Shown here: positions 13,546 through 27,300 of the stretch, piece after piece | How positions within the stretch are numbered: the stretch's first letter is position 1 | How the letters are laid out: each line of letters opens with the position of its first letter | NCBI GenBank assembly: GCA_013398175.1 | Contig: VZRZ01002575.1 | Coordinates: forward strand, 506,484-570,483 | Length of the DNA: 64,000 nt | Origin: Climacteris rufus | Taxonomy: Eukaryota > Chordata > Aves > Passeriformes > Climacteridae | Direction: 5' to 3' | The notes under the pieces: generated by a model | What the model was told of the DNA's origin: nothing | The model's database searches: none | The model's input: only the letters and a program-made list of their open reading frames with translations | Program-made: the position numbers and the translations under genes

Positions 13546-13930
13546 ATTAGGCAGTTCCTGGTACCTACTGGGCAGTTACAAGGCAGTTATTAATAATTGT
13601 TAGGCAGGTATTAATCAGTTCCTAGCAGTTGTTAGGCAGACACTAGTAACAATTATTTACTAGGCAGTTACAAAGCAATAATTAGTGATTTAGTAATTGT
13701 TAGGCAGATATTAGGCTGCTGCAAAGTCATTGCTAGCAGTTGTTAGGCAGACACCAAGATGTTACTAGTGGTTACCACGCAGTTATTGCAACTTTTATTT
13801 GTTTTTGAGAGGCTCTTATTGCAGTATTGAGCACTTCCTAGGGAATTGGTAGCTCTAGTAGTTACTGAGAATTACTAGACAGGTACTGCTTGTTCTGAGG
13901 CAATTACAAGGCAGTTACTCTACAATCACC
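13546..13930 (+). repeat. Degenerate tandem repeat built on a (TTA)GGCAG core
   Basis: The words TTAGGCAG, GGCAGTTA, AGCAGTTGTTAGGCAGACA and TAATAATTGTTAGGCAG recur many times in head-to-tail order with irregular spacing. Two longer copies, near 13624-13645 and 13733-13755, share AGCAGTTGTTAGGCAGACAC (20 bases). The array fades towards 13930. It looks like an old, diverged minisatellite with no coding role. Confidence 0.75.
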
Positions 13931-16210
13931 AGCAGTCACTGAATGGCTTTGGCCACTGGTTTTTAATCATTGACTAATCCGTTGTATAATGAAAATCAAG
14001 CTGAAACTAAAAAATAACCCCACACACTTAGCAATGCATAAATGTGGGGTTTATTTAAAATATGTGAAACATCCATTAGCAGCAGCTTTCCCCATTGTCA
14101 GTTAAATTTAGCAGTACTCTTGGAAACAGAAATAACTGCAGTGGAATTAATCATTCCCTTTAGGAAGCTGACAGCTATTTTAAGCAGGCAGCTTTCTGGA
14201 GGAAAGAATGTGTGCTCTTCAAAGGAGTATACTTGGGGAAAGTTGGAATATGGTCTTGGTATGTTTAGGTTTAAATTCCATTTTTCACATATATTTTCTA
14301 AACTGAATTGTCATGTTTCTGAACTCCAAAATGTGCATTGGTACATCAATAACTTTAGAAGTACCTTGACCTCCTGGGAATTTCAAGAGGTTTTAAGAGT
14401 CTGAGGGTTGTGGTTTTTAAATTCTCACTGTTTAGAGGTAGCTCACACCCTTATTTTTAGTGCAGAGCTGGTGCAGGTTTTGTCATGAGCCAGATGCAGC
14501 AAGGATTGCTGGTTGTGCTTGTCAGTTCATACCCGTGCCAAAGAGATCTGTGGAACTGCATATTATGGGTACTTTCTGGTTTGATGGCCTGTGAGAACAG
14601 AGGGTATCCTTTTCTTGAACGAGCAAAATCAGCAGTGACTTCCAGCTTTGAAAAAACACAGTGGCCCAATTCTTAATAATTTTATGACACATGCACACAC
14701 ATGTGCCCTTGGGGTTTTTGTTTGTTTTAGTGTAAGGGGTTTCTTTTGACTCAGTGGTAACAAGCTGTTATCCCTTGGTACCTGCAGGAATGTCATGCAT
14801 CCTTTTCCAGGACTCAGTAAATAGCTCTCATATGTTATAAATTACTAGTTTTCCCCTCTCCCTCCTTCAGCACATCTTATTCATTTACTGGAGAGCAAAA
14901 AGGTTTTGGGTACCAATTTAGTGCTCATGTTTCTCACCCAGTACTCCACAAGCCCATTCTAAATAGCCCTGGGAGGAGGCTGAGAAATACCATTGCACAA
15001 ACTGCTCTCTTACAATCATAGGGGAGCATTTGTATGTCAGAAGAGAGCTGGCAGAAGGACAAGAGCTTTGTCTTAACCTGCCCCAGAGAGCCTCAAAGTG
15101 AGGATTGGGAGGTGTATTTCTTACTGTGGTTTTAACACACAAGGAGGACTAAAACTCAACAGAGAGGGAAGGGGAAAGGCTCCATTATCCTAAGGATTCT
15201 TCTTTGGAAGGAACCAAACACTCAGCATAGACTTAATCAGCTTTCTGTTGCACCCTAATCGTGTTTGGATGATGTGTTTCAAGAAGTAAAGCACAGATGG
15301 ATCAAACTATGGTTATAGAAATTGGGAAAAAAAAAAAAACAAAAACAAAAAAAAGCTTGTTTTCTGAAAGCTTGAGCAATTTATTGTAGTAAAAATTATT
15401 TGACACTTTAAAATTTGCATCTTTTTTTCTGATCAAAGCAGAATAGCTGATTTCAGTCTGCTGCAGCATTGACAGGCTGCCCCAGCTCTTGTGGGTGTGA
15501 TAGGAAGGAGGAAGCAGAGGACAAGCATAGCCATATGTTGTAGCCAAATTAGTGATAATGTAGTGTTCAAGGATGCATACAAAAGCTTGCAAGTTAACTT
15601 TTGTTACAGTATTCTGTGGGGAAAATATCTTAGCAATTGAGTGATGAAACTAGGTTATGGAAACATGCAGTGCCAGCACTAACAGCACTCATTTCCAAGC
15701 AGAATCCAGTTTGGTGTGTCAATTTTTACAATCCCATGACCTTTGAAGACAAAACAAAAATAATTGAAAATATATTCAGTGAGTAAACTCACTGAGAAAA
15801 TGGAAATTTAGTGTTACTACATTTTTGTTTCCTTGGAGAAAAGTCTTTCACCTAACTGCAGAAATAGAAATCTCTCTAGTTAAATATCCCTTCCTCATGT
15901 AGGAATAGAGTGCTGTAATACCACAGCCCAGTGTATTTGATAAAGGATTTAAAGTCTGTTACCTTCTCTGCCATTTCCAAGTTGAATTTCTGTGGATATC
16001 TGAGTGAATTCCTAAGTTTTCTGTCTGTACAGTGACAGTGCTTTCTGCTCCCCCACAGCCAAAAGGGGCTGGATTTCAGGGCTGCTCTTTGCCTGCAGAT
16101 TTGGACACCTGATACTTGCAGCATCCAAGATTTTGTTCATCTTTCACCCACTGTGGAGCAGCAGTATGATGGCCTGATGAAAAGCAGCAGAGTTTGAACA
16201 CCATGTGAAG
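13931..16210. other. Intergenic, nothing recognised
   Basis: Unique AT-rich sequence with an A-rich simple stretch at 15324-15354. No gene, CR1 copy or RNA gene could be recognised. Confidence 0.55.
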
Positions 16211-16214
16211 GTGC

Positions 16215-16600
16215 ATCCAGCTGTTGTTGCCTGACAAGGCTAGCCCAAAAACTGAGACCAGGCAGGAGTAAGGGAATAAAAGGTGGGTATTTATTCAAAA
16301 GGCCTTCAAAGGTACAGTTAGGGCAGACAAAGCCCCCTCCTTGGGGCATCACCTGGAATGAGAAAAAGGATGGTGTGCAGGCTCCTGCCCTTCCTGCCTG
16401 CCCAGTAAAATAATTGATGTGATGCATGTGATGCAAAGGAGCCTGTGCCATCCACTCCTCATTAAAATGCTGGGTTTGCTGCTGCTGTTGGAGAGCACCA
16501 TTTGGCTGTGTCATTTTGTGGGTTTAGTACCTTGAACTTGAACTTTATGCCTTTGCCTTAAGGGGTTTGTCTAGCCTAGACTTTTTCTTTACTCCATTAT
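16215..16600 (-). mobile_element. Candidate solo LTR of an avian endogenous retrovirus
   Basis: On the minus strand an AATAAATACCCACC element (16282-16295) forms a polyadenylation signal close to an A-rich AATAAAAGG. Upstream is a G/C-rich body containing GATGCCCCAAGG and tandem ATGCATCACAT words. The layout, with U3-like sequence followed by AATAAA and a short U5, resembles passerine ERV LTRs. No internal retroviral sequence adjoins it. Exact edges and a target-site duplication were not found, so both family and boundaries are uncertain. Confidence 0.4.
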
Positions 16601-19600
16601 TCTGCTCTCTGTCTCCTTTGCCCTGAAGAATTGGGAAAGAAAAGTTAATAACAGGCTAAAGCTGGGAGCATTTCCTTTTTAATCAAGTGGTAGAAAATCC
16701 TGGGTTGAAGACATGTTTTAAAATTACCTGGTTTCTGATATTTTAATTAAGGTTAGTACTTTTCCTACCGCATTTATACTGCCTCAAGGGAACACTTTTC
16801 TCCATGTCTTTCCTATGTGGAATTCTACAAAGATTCCTCTACAGTTAATGTAGGAAAAGCAAGAAAACAGAAAAGGTTTAAACTTGGAAAGACATTCTCA
16901 CACTTCTCTCAAGTAGTAAAATATGCAAATATAATAAAGTCAAAACATCATTAAGCCTTCTCACATGGGAGTTTTTAGTGAGTTTATTGAATTGCTGTGC
17001 CAATGAGGAAAAAAACAATTAAAAAAAATAACTGAATGTCCTTCTAAGGTCACAATGGAAAACAGAGCAACAGTAAGCAAATCATTATCTTTCAATTCAA
17101 ACAGTAAGATTCTGATTTATTATTACTATTAGGCAACTTGTTTAGTTTCAGATTTCCAAAATCCACTTCACCTCATTTATTTTTATTCTTTCAATTTATT
17201 TAAAGTGCTTCAGTTTTTGTGTTAGGAGTCTGAAGTTCCTGTTCCCTTCTCAATGCCCTTAATTTCAGTGTTTGAACATTAATACAAGGAAGCTGTTTTC
17301 TGTCTTCACCAATATTATTCACTATTACCTAAGACTGCTTTTCATTTCACTGCTTCTGGTGTATTAGCTTCTGTGTCTTTTCTCAGAATGCACAAGTCAG
17401 AAAATTATACCAATAAATAGTATGCTGGATTTCAATCATGCTTTTATTATTATCTATTCTGCTTTAATAACAGGTGTTTTCCCTTTATTCATGACTTTTT
17501 TTAAGTCACACTGGAGATAAATATGAGAAGTCATATTTATGAGTGAAAGTGAATGTGTTTAAGAAACTTTTCTTGCACCAATCTTTGTAGTTTGAGTGGT
17601 TTTTTGGTAATTAATAAATCTTCAGTGATTCATGGCTTGTCCAGTGCTGGGGAACTTGTGAGACCCACTCCCTAAAACATTATTTTTGAATCACATTATT
17701 AGCTTACACCTCAATCTCAGGCTTTAAATGTGGTATCGTAAAAAGTAAAATTATGAAGCAGAACTCCAAGTGAGGCTTAAGTGGAACATTGACTTAGAGG
17801 GAGCAGTGATGAACCAAATACTCTGACTGTGTTTCCTCAAAGAAGAGGGGTCACCTACACAAGCACTTGGTTTGAAACACCTGTTTTCTAATAAAACCAA
17901 TGAATTCAAACAAAGGTTGTTCATACCCTAACTGAAAACAGTCATTTTAAGTGATGCTGTTTATGCCAGTTCTGTTGTTTAGGATAACATTGAAAGGTCC
18001 CATCAACGTTTTATTCATAAGAAATAAGTTTGAACTCATCCCTTTGCAGTAAGTAACTGATTTCTCCTGTGGTACCACTGCAGGATTCAGAGATGCACAG
18101 AAATTAAAAGCAGATTTCAAACTGAAATGCCTAAATACAAATATACCTACAAGTGAGAATGGAGGTGTAAGGCTGACCAAGTCTTGTCCCCTGTCTCTGT
18201 GCAGAGGCATAAGCCAACTTTCCAGCCTTCTTCTTTCTCACCTCCTCCCCACTCTGTCTTTCTCCTCTCCTAGGGCTCCATAGCCTCTGCAGCATCCCTG
18301 GAATTTAAGTCTGATTGTAAAGCAGCCCTTTATTAAAATGCCCAAGTATCTTGGATGACTGCTATAAATGGTGTTACAAACCCAAAAGGAATAAAGATTG
18401 ACTTTTGTGTGCATTTGTTTTGCTTTTTTAGCATTTTGTGGGTATTTTGAGTGATAAAATCTTTTTGACACCTATTCTGTGTCCTAGACTTTAAGTTCTT
18501 GAACCATAACAAGAGCTAAAGTAATCACAAGAAATACTGTATGACTGCTGAGAGTTGGTAGTCAAAAGAATCATGTCACTGTGGGTAGCAGTTGTCTCCA
18601 GGATCTGCTTTCTTTGGCCTTGACAATCCAACAACAATAATATTTTGTTTCTTTTTGCACGAATATCTTCTATTTAAAGAACAACTTTTAGGTAGTACAT
18701 TCATGGAAGTCTAGGCTGTACTTCACATTTTCTTTCTAAGCACACAAGTGAAGTGGAAGGAAACAGGAATAATTTGCCAGTTTTATTGCTGGATTTTCCC
18801 TTTATGCCTGGGTGGTGCCTGAACACTCATTTCCCTTTCTGTCTAATCAGCTTTGACAGGTACTTTCCTCAGCCCAGTTCCCCCTGAAGAGAAGAGTTTC
18901 TGCAGTGCTCAGGAAGGATGATGGGGCAAAGCAAAGGGTACAGGTGAGGCAGATAGTGGGTGGTGAAACTGAAAACGGGGCCATAAGTGCAGAGGCACCA
19001 ATCTGTCCAGTGGGATTTCTCACCCCAGACACCCCAGGGAATTGTTACACTGCTCCACATTTCCCATGAACATGGAATTAAATCTTTGAGGGGTATTTGC
19101 ACTTCTTTTAATGGGATGTTATGAGTACCTGAGGCTAAATATCTTGTGCTAAAATCACTTGTAAAGCTTTTCTTAGCATTTCAGTAGGATCAGATTCATA
19201 CTTTGATTTCCAGAAACTCCTTGTGTGTGCTGCTTCACTCATGCATCTTTTTAGATACAGAGCTGCTGTTAATGTTTGCTCTGGCTATTGTATGTCTGTG
19301 GGCTTCACAAAACATGAGATATCTGTGGCACTACCAGGTTTCACAGGTTTCAAAATACAGCTGAGAAATCTGTGGCAAGGACAGACCATAAGACCTACTA
19401 AGAACCACATGAGGAAATACTGCCATTGGGTCATGGTAAACAGATGTGGGCTTGATTCATGTCTCCAGTACAGAGACCTTTTTTTCCTCCAAAATCTGGC
19501 TGTTGACAAACATAAAGTGTTTAGCCTAAAAAAAAAAAAAAAANCGAGGTATAGCACAAGAAGAGTTTTACTAAGACAGTGCTTAAGACTAATTTTTTTG

Positions 19601-22600
19601 ATTGAAATCTCATCAGCACCATGTAGCAGTTGCTAAAAAAAAAAAAAAAAATGAAAAGCAACACTGAAAATTCCTGGTTGACTTCATCATGTCATCTGAA
19701 TGTTTGTATGTTTTATTTTTAAAAACCCACAAAATCTCATGTCTTATATTTCTAAAACATTTTTACCAATTTTTTTTCTTTTTTTAATCAAGGAGCAGTG
19801 CCTTTATGACAAACAGTAGTTGGTCTTCTCTAAAATGAACAATTTCTTAAGGTCAAAGAGTTGATGCAGTCACTCCAAATTCACTATACCAGCACCATTA
19901 AACATTTGGGATGCATATAAACTACAAGATCAGCCTGGCAGTTCTGCAAGGCTACTCTTTTTGATGATACTCTGCAAATTTTCTGATGGCATGGTTGCAA
20001 TGTCTCAGGTAGCCTATTCTTTCAAAGAAGTTTTTCTTAGTTGCCAGGAAAGATGCCTTGTGAATCTGAGAGCTGAAGCCCTCAAGTTTGGCTTAATATT
20101 TATAGGACTGGTTGCACATAGGCAGGGTAGATCTCCCTGTACTCTGTCAGTTTTGGTTGTGACAAATGGCTTTGAGGCATAGTTAGAAGGAGAAATGTCA
20201 GACTTGTTCAGGTCTCTTCTCTGGGAGTGAGCAAGCATGTATCATTTAGCAGCTCTGGGTGTGGTGGTTGCCTTGGGAAGGAGCCTGCAGTGTTCCAGAG
20301 CAGACTGAAGACCGTTTACAACTCACTGCCTGGTTGGGATTTAAGTAAGAGAAACATCAGCTTATTCCTGAGCTTGCTCCATGCAGGTTGTCAGAACACC
20401 ATGTATAAATGCACTGCCCAAGATTATATGCATATATTTGCCTAAAAATCTGGTAACTATGCAGAAATAGAAAGGAAAAAAGGCTATGCTTATTTGTACA
20501 TTTTTTCATATAGTTTGGAGCTGAAATTATGCCTGATCAGGCTTTTTAAAAGCATTTCTGAAGTCGCTGTTCTCCCAACCCACTTCAGCAGCAGCTGCTG
20601 TCCCTGTCTGTGACCAGGACGTTCTGGCCTTGTTTGGGCTGAGGAAAGCAGGAGAGGCTGGGCTGTGCTTGGCTGTGCTACACGGGCAAAGCTGGAGCTG
20701 AACTCGGAGCTGTTTGCTCATGGGACAGCAGGGGAGAGCCAGGAGCTGCATTAGAGCAGGTGCCACTGCCCTGCTCACCGTGCTGCTCTGCCTTCCCCAG
20801 CCAAGTCACAGCCCTGCCTGCTTCGTGTCATTTCTGCTCATCATCGTCCTGTGACCATGCAGAAAACCTGGGCAGAGCAAACATTTAAGGTTCCCAAAGT
20901 GAGACAAGTGTTATGAACTCTCTGTTTTTATTTTTGAGGCGATTTCTCTTTTGGGGTAAATGAATTATTGGGTTTATCAGCACCACAAATGTTGGACTGA
21001 GGTGAGAGGTTATTGTAGCTCTGCACTCATCGCTGCTGACTCAGCTGCAGCACCATAACTTTATACTGACAAAGGTTGAGCCCAAACAGAGGGACTACAT
21101 TTTTAAGAGGTGGGAAATTCACTTAAAGAGAAAGAGAAAAGAGAACAGTATGAAAAGAGAACTAAGATGTGATGAATTTACAAAGAAGAAAGAATCTGAA
21201 GTCCTGTCAGCCTTTTTACAATATTGAGGAATGAAAATGGGTCTTGTAATAACAAAGAAAAGCAATACTTTAAACTGTCTCTAGAATATATTTCAGTGCA
21301 ATTCATCAGCTACCTCAAAATATTGAGGACAAGGACACAGCAGGGTTCAGGGTGGCTCCAGGAGGCACAATAGATGTTACTTGGCCAACCAGACTTCTGC
21401 TCCCTATAATCCAATTTTTCTCACTGCAGTGGTCAGCCAAGTAAAAGGGGAACAAAACCTCATTTTTAATTTCACATTACGATGGTTTTAGTTTTTCACT
21501 TTCTAATATTTTTAGGATTTTTGGTAGTGTGCACTTGGTTGTTTTTTGTCTGCCAAAAAGGCTGTGCAGTTCAGTGCTAAGTCAAGGAAAATACACATAG
21601 AGTGCTGTCCTTAACTCATATAAAGAAATCTGTCTTTGAAACAAAAACATGTTTTCCAGTGAGAAGTTGTACAAAGTGAAACAGAGTGAATACTGCCCAT
21701 GATAGTAACATTTCATGGACTTCTATCTAGCTGCAGTGCAATTGGTCTTTTTCTAACTGGCTGGGGTTTTTTTTTTTAATAGAGAATATTGTTCCATCTA
21801 TCTTTCTCTAGGTAGCTGTTTGTACAGTCCAGTACCCTTGAGCAAACTGGTGCATTTTTCCTCTGTAAATGCCTTTTCTGCTACAAACATTGCCAATTCA
21901 TGTATTTCAGGTGTAAGAAGGGCTTTCATCTAAAGGCCAGAACTAAGTCCTTGCATTTTCTGGTGTGAATCAAATCAAGTGGTTGTGTCCATCTTTCACT
22001 CCTCTGCTTGAAGGGGTTAAGCTGCATGAATCAGCAACAGCAGAATATTGGATATATTTGGATGGCTCACACTACAGAATACAGAAGCTCAAAAGGATGA
22101 GCCACCTGGCCCATTGTACATCACAAAAATAATTTTTTTGTTAGAAAATGAATTCCTGTATTGGGGACTGATGGCACACCATGCCAATCAGCAGCATTTT
22201 GATACCCAGCTTGACATTCTTTGTTGGGGAATATCACACTCCTGGGGTGATATGTCTCAGATAATGCTTAAATTGATCTTATTTTAATTAAATCTAACTA
22301 AATTGATATCTGTTGGTGCTTGCTTTTGGTCAAGTACTTATAATAGTATTTAATTTTTCAGAATGGTTTATTCTCATCAGCACCGCACAAAATTTTACTG
22401 CAATTACCTTGCATTGCTTCAGATACCAGAAATACTCTTTTTTAATGTTTAAGCTGTGGTTACACTGAAACTGTACTCCTTACCAGCTCCTCTCATAATT
22501 ACTAGTATAAAATTCATAAATTCTAGTGGAATTTGTAAATTCTAGTGTGAAATTGCAGCAGAGACCATATCTATCTATAAATGCTGTTTATGTCACTATG

Positions 22601-23395
22601 TCAGGACTCTTGCATGGGATGGGATCATGGTGTGCTGTGAGTTTTGCCCCTCTTTTGCAGTCTCTAACCTACAGGTTCCTTTTGTTCAGCAGTTGGGGCT
22701 GGTTATTGCTTGTGCCCTATGTGCAATATCACACTTACTTCCATTCCACAACTCCATTCTCACATGAAAGGAAATAAGCACCAGATTAAGTAAATCAATA
22801 AGTCTTCTGTTACCACTCCCCTGTAGTTTGCACTTTCAGACCTTTTCATGAGCCCTGTTGTCTGCTGTTAGCTGACTTTAGTTAGTTCATGGGGTGGTTT
22901 TGGTTTTGGTTTGGCTCTTTGCTGTTGTTTAGTTTACTGGTTTTAAGGGGCACTGTCCACTTAAACATCCTGTTGTGACTGAGATTCAGTCCTAGAGTTC
23001 TCATAGTTGCATCTTCAGTGACAGCTTCAGGGAAGGTCCTTAAACTTTTGCACTTCTCCCACTGATTTTGCTCTCTGGGGATAGCAGCACCTACTTTGGC
23101 ACAGCATCTTCAGTGCTCTGAATTTAGAGATTCCCTTTGACAAAGCAAAGAGGTCATTAATCCTGAAAAGCACCAAGGCTGCATCAATTGTCTTGCTTTC
23201 AGGATTCATCAATATCTTATTTTTGGCATAAGATATTTATGGGATAGCTCCTGTACTTTTCCTTTTACCCAGGAGAGGGCTGCAGGCTGTTAACTGCAGA
23301 GTGGATTTTGTGGTGATGTCAGATGTACTTCTCAGAGAGTGCAACTAGGCTAGATATCAAAATTGCTTACACATGAAGCATTTTGGTAAGATATT
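16601..23395. other. Intergenic, nothing recognised except simple repeats
   Basis: AT-rich unique sequence. Two poly-A runs occur near 19528-19543 and 19634-19650, and the single N is at 19544. A slightly GC-richer patch at 20570-20830 has no open frame with splice signals that I recognise. Confidence 0.55.
19528..19544 (+). other. Poly-A run ending in an ambiguous base
   Basis: About fifteen A residues are followed by the only N in the window, at 19544. This is most simply a sequencing or assembly uncertainty at a homopolymer. Confidence 0.95.
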
Positions 23396-23446
23396 TTATA
23401 GAACTGTTTAGATTGGAAAAGACTTCTAAGATCATTGAGTCTGGGC
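23396..23446 (-). repeat. Short CR1 3'-end fragment
   Basis: Reverse-oriented CR1 tail: TTATAGAACTGTTTAGATTGG followed by AAAAGACTTCTAAGATCATTGAGTC. Only about 50 bases remain. Confidence 0.7.
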
Positions 23447-23767
23447 ACTAAAAAAATCTAAGTGAAAGCACAATAATAACATAACCACAAAAGACTGATG
23501 TAGAACTGATATGATTTTAAATGTTTGTTTAGTAAACAGAATTAGAATCCCCCAAAATAGGACTGTAGGAAACTGCTTTAGGCCTACCTACAGTTTAACA
23601 AAATTATTCCAGATATTATTTGCTGTTGGAGTTTTGGCTTGGTCTGCTTCTTTGGGTTGCCTAGTTCTAAGTAGAAAATGAGTCCATTAAACATGGACAA
23701 GGTTGTAAGGTATATGTTGTCTAGCAGATTTTTCTCATTGTAATCCTGATTTTTAAGGAATGACAGC

Positions 23768-24377
23768 AGCCCTGCCAAGAAGGACTTGGGGGTAGTGGTG
23801 GATGAGAGGCTGGACATGACCCAGCCATGTGCACTGCATCCAAAGCAGTGTGGGCAGCTCAAGGGAGGGGATTCTGCTCTACTCTGGTGAGGTCCCAGCA
23901 ACAGAGCTGCCTCCAGCTCTGGGACCCTCAACATAAGAAGGACATGGACCTGTTGGAGCAAGTCCAAAGGAGGCCACGATGAGGCTCAGAGGGTTGGAGC
24001 ACCTCTGCTATGGGAACAAGCTGAGAGTTGTTCAGCCTGGAGAAGAGAAGGCTTCCAGGAGACCTTAGAGCTCCTTTCAGTGCCTAAAGGGGCTACAAGA
24101 GAGCTGGAGAAGGACTTTTTACAAGGGCATGTAGTGACAGGAAAAGGGAAAATGGCTTTAAACAAGAGGGCAGGTTTAGATTGGATATTAGGAAGAAATT
24201 CCTCACTGTGATGGTGGTGAGGCACTGGGACAGGTTTACCAGAGAAGCCACGGATGCCCCATCCCTGGAAGTGCTCAAGGCAAGGTTGGTTGGGGCTTTG
24301 AGCAAGCTGATCTAGTGCAGGGGGTTGGACTATAAAGGGACCAACCCAAACCATTCTATGATTTTATAATTCCATAA
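23768..24377 (+). repeat. CR1 LINE fragment, about 610 bases, with 3' end
   Basis: Typical avian CR1 3' region in sense orientation. It includes AAGGACTTGGGGGTAGTGG, GTTCAGCCTGGAGAAGAGAAGG, GATTGGATATTAGGAAGAAA, CCATCCCTGGAAGTGCTCAAGG and the terminal CCATTCTATGATTTTATAAT. It is 5' truncated and carries several indels, so it is inactive. Confidence 0.95.
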
Positions 24378-27300
24378 TGGGTTCAAGCTCTTGTGCTGCT
24401 CCCAGGACCCTCAGGTGAGACCTTCAACAAGCCACAGACACTGGAAACACATCAGTCTCTACAGGACCCAGGTAGGCAGGGAAAGGCAAGAGAAAGAAGG
24501 GAATTGCACAGTCTGCCTGCAGTGTTCAGAGCTGGGGTTGTGTAAAGAACATGAAGCCCATGTGACATCCTACTGAAAGCTGCTGGACTGACTAAATACA
24601 GTGAAGTTCTGAAAAGTGATCATTTAAAAGGAAATTTTATAAGATGCTGTCTAGTGTCTCTCTTGTTGCCTTTAGGTTGCAGGAAAGCTTCTGCAAGCCT
24701 TGATGTGGGACCTGAAAGCCCTCACAGTGCTGGTTTGCACCATTCAGACTGTGCTTTCCCCAGGGTGAGTCTGTTTGAAGAGCCACCTGTGCTGAGCTGC
24801 TGTGCTCAGTAAATCTGCCCAACTGAAGCTTGTTGTTATGGGCTGTTGTGGTGTGGGATACAGTAGGGACCAGCACCCTCAAAACCTTGAATTCTGTCTG
24901 ATTTGTCTTAATTTTTAATTTTTTGTCTTAAGTTTTAATTTTGTGAGTGTAAAAAGTTAGTTGTAAAGCCCTGAACAATAATGTTGTCAATGTAGTCTGT
25001 CTTTTTTTTCTTCTTTTTTTTTCTTTTTTTTTTAAGAATTTTTATTTTGTGGTTGATTGCAATCTTGGTTCTAAATTTTTTCTGCTACTGCTGAATTATA
25101 AATCTGGGCAGTCAGAATCTGAGCTGTCAAGTAGCTCAGTCCTTCCTGTTACAGACAAACTTGACAACTAAACAAAGCTGAGCAGGGACATGTAGGTGCC
25201 AGTTCATTGATCCAAAGTCCCAGGAACCTGAACCCTGAGATCCACAGGGATTCAATTTTAAATTCAAAGTCTACATGACTTTCTTGTTCTGGTTCCCTTT
25301 CCTAATCTCTTCTGGTCTTTATTTGATAATGCCTCTGCTTTCATCAGTGGCTCTTCTTTGTCACTCAGATCTAATCTTTCCACTGGATTTCTGCCACTGT
25401 CACACAGGGCTGTGCAAATTTGGCCAATGTCAATTATTACCAGGGCACCCTTGCTCCATATGGTCACATAGGTCTCCTTTTCTTAGGAAGTCAGTCTAAG
25501 AAAACTTAGAGTAAGAAAACTTTTCAACAGATGGAAAGGCCATGATAGTGCTCACTTGAACACCATGAATATGGAAATTGAAAGAGAATAAGTGCCAGTT
25601 TACTTGCTTTTGACACAAGAGTTGCACTTCTGGAAGTCAGAAGATGAACATCTCAAAAAAACATTAAAAAGGCATGATTTGGTAGAATAAGGAAATGGTT
25701 TTGGTTTGTTCAGTGATCATTCCCAAATGTGTACATGAACTCCATACCCTCCTCACCCACCTTGGTTGCAGAAACTATGCAGAATAGGTCTAAACAAAGC
25801 TTCTTCGTGTCAAACATGAAAGATAAGATCCCAAATGAAGTGTTCTTGCCAGATTTCCATTAAAAAACTATTAACCTATGATGTAAATTCTGCAAATGAG
25901 ACATAGAAAATTCTCATCCAGCAGAACCAACTTACACCTCTAATTTAGGTAAGCAAGAACCAATTTTTTAAGGTCATAAATAATAATTATTGTTTGTATG
26001 TTTCCTGATCTCCTTGTTTCCAGCCTTTCACATTTGTGCCTGCAGCTATCTACATGCTAGACATGTAAAGTACTAAGCACAGAGATTGATGACTTTATTT
26101 ACTCTTTACTTAAATACATCTTTTTCACTTCTTAGAGACAAAGGAATCCACACTCTCTGCAATGAAAGCTAATTCTGCTCAGCTGTTCCTCCCATTAAAG
26201 CTACCAGAGCATTACAATTCTGATTTGAGAAACAAAGGGAGCCACAGATCTTTGTCACATCTGGGCAGGAAGTTTTGCAGATCTGCCTGGAGACCCCTTG
26301 GAGCCAATGGTGTCCTGGGCAGGAACGAGGGTTCCTCTCTGAAGGCCCAGCAGCACTAAATTAGATCTGTCTCCTTGTCTGGAAAATTTGTATGCTGCTT
26401 GGCTTTGTGAAAAAAGACAAGGTAAAGGACAAGGTAAAACAGTGTGTATATACCAGAGCACAAGACCAAGGTTAAAGCTGTTGTTTAAAACTGAGTTTAA
26501 GTGGAAGACTCCTGCATTTCAATTTTGGCTCCATCCCTGGCTCACCGTGTCACCTGGATTAAGTAACTCTTTCTTCCAAGGCCTCTTGTTTCACCTACAA
26601 ATGGTGCAGAAGGGGATTCTGGCAGATTTCTCCTGCCCGTGCTGTGTCCCCAAAGCAGATTGCTGGTGCCAGTTTCCCTCCTTTCTCCTCAAAGTTACCA
26701 TTCTTTGGACATCCTTGTGTCCCTGTGTCTGCTGTCCCCACAATTGCTTTTTCAATGAACACAGTGGAGCCCAGATACTCATCTCAGATACTCTGAACAC
26801 AGCTGTCACTTTCACTGTCCAATGAAGAGTGATGTGAATGTGCCAATCTTCAAAATAATGTCACTTTTTGAGAGTTTGTTTTCCCCTTTATGACTTTTTA
26901 TACTTTGGTTTCATGACTGGCTGCAGCATGTGAAAAATTTGTAGTCAGATCCTAGTGTGAGGTCTGCCTGAAAAAGGCCACAACTGAAACACCTCAGAGT
27001 GAAATGAGCAAAAAGTTGTTTCCATGGTGGAAGGTTCTCATCTGAAATCTTGCAAAAAAAAGGGAAAACCACTGAATCACCCTGTGTGCACTGAGCTCAG
27101 GCTGTGGTTTCATGAGGCACATTGGGAGCACCAACACCTCCTGGGTTGACCCCACTGTTGGCTTAGGAACCATGTCCTTGTCACATCTAACCTGCTAACT
27201 CGTCCAAGCATGCTTCTGTAAAGATTGAGAGACATTTGGCCAAAATCACTACAAATCACACAAATGCAATGCCTTGAGCTGCATCTCAAATGTACCATTT

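Noticed and set aside
13600..13750. TTAGGC words as interstitial telomere repeats
   Set aside because: The vertebrate repeat is TTAGGG. The words here are irregularly spaced and part of a longer degenerate unit.
16137..16514. 125-residue minus-strand frame with a glutamine run
   Set aside because: It lies inside the candidate LTR, and the glutamines come from a CAG-like stretch in noncoding sequence.
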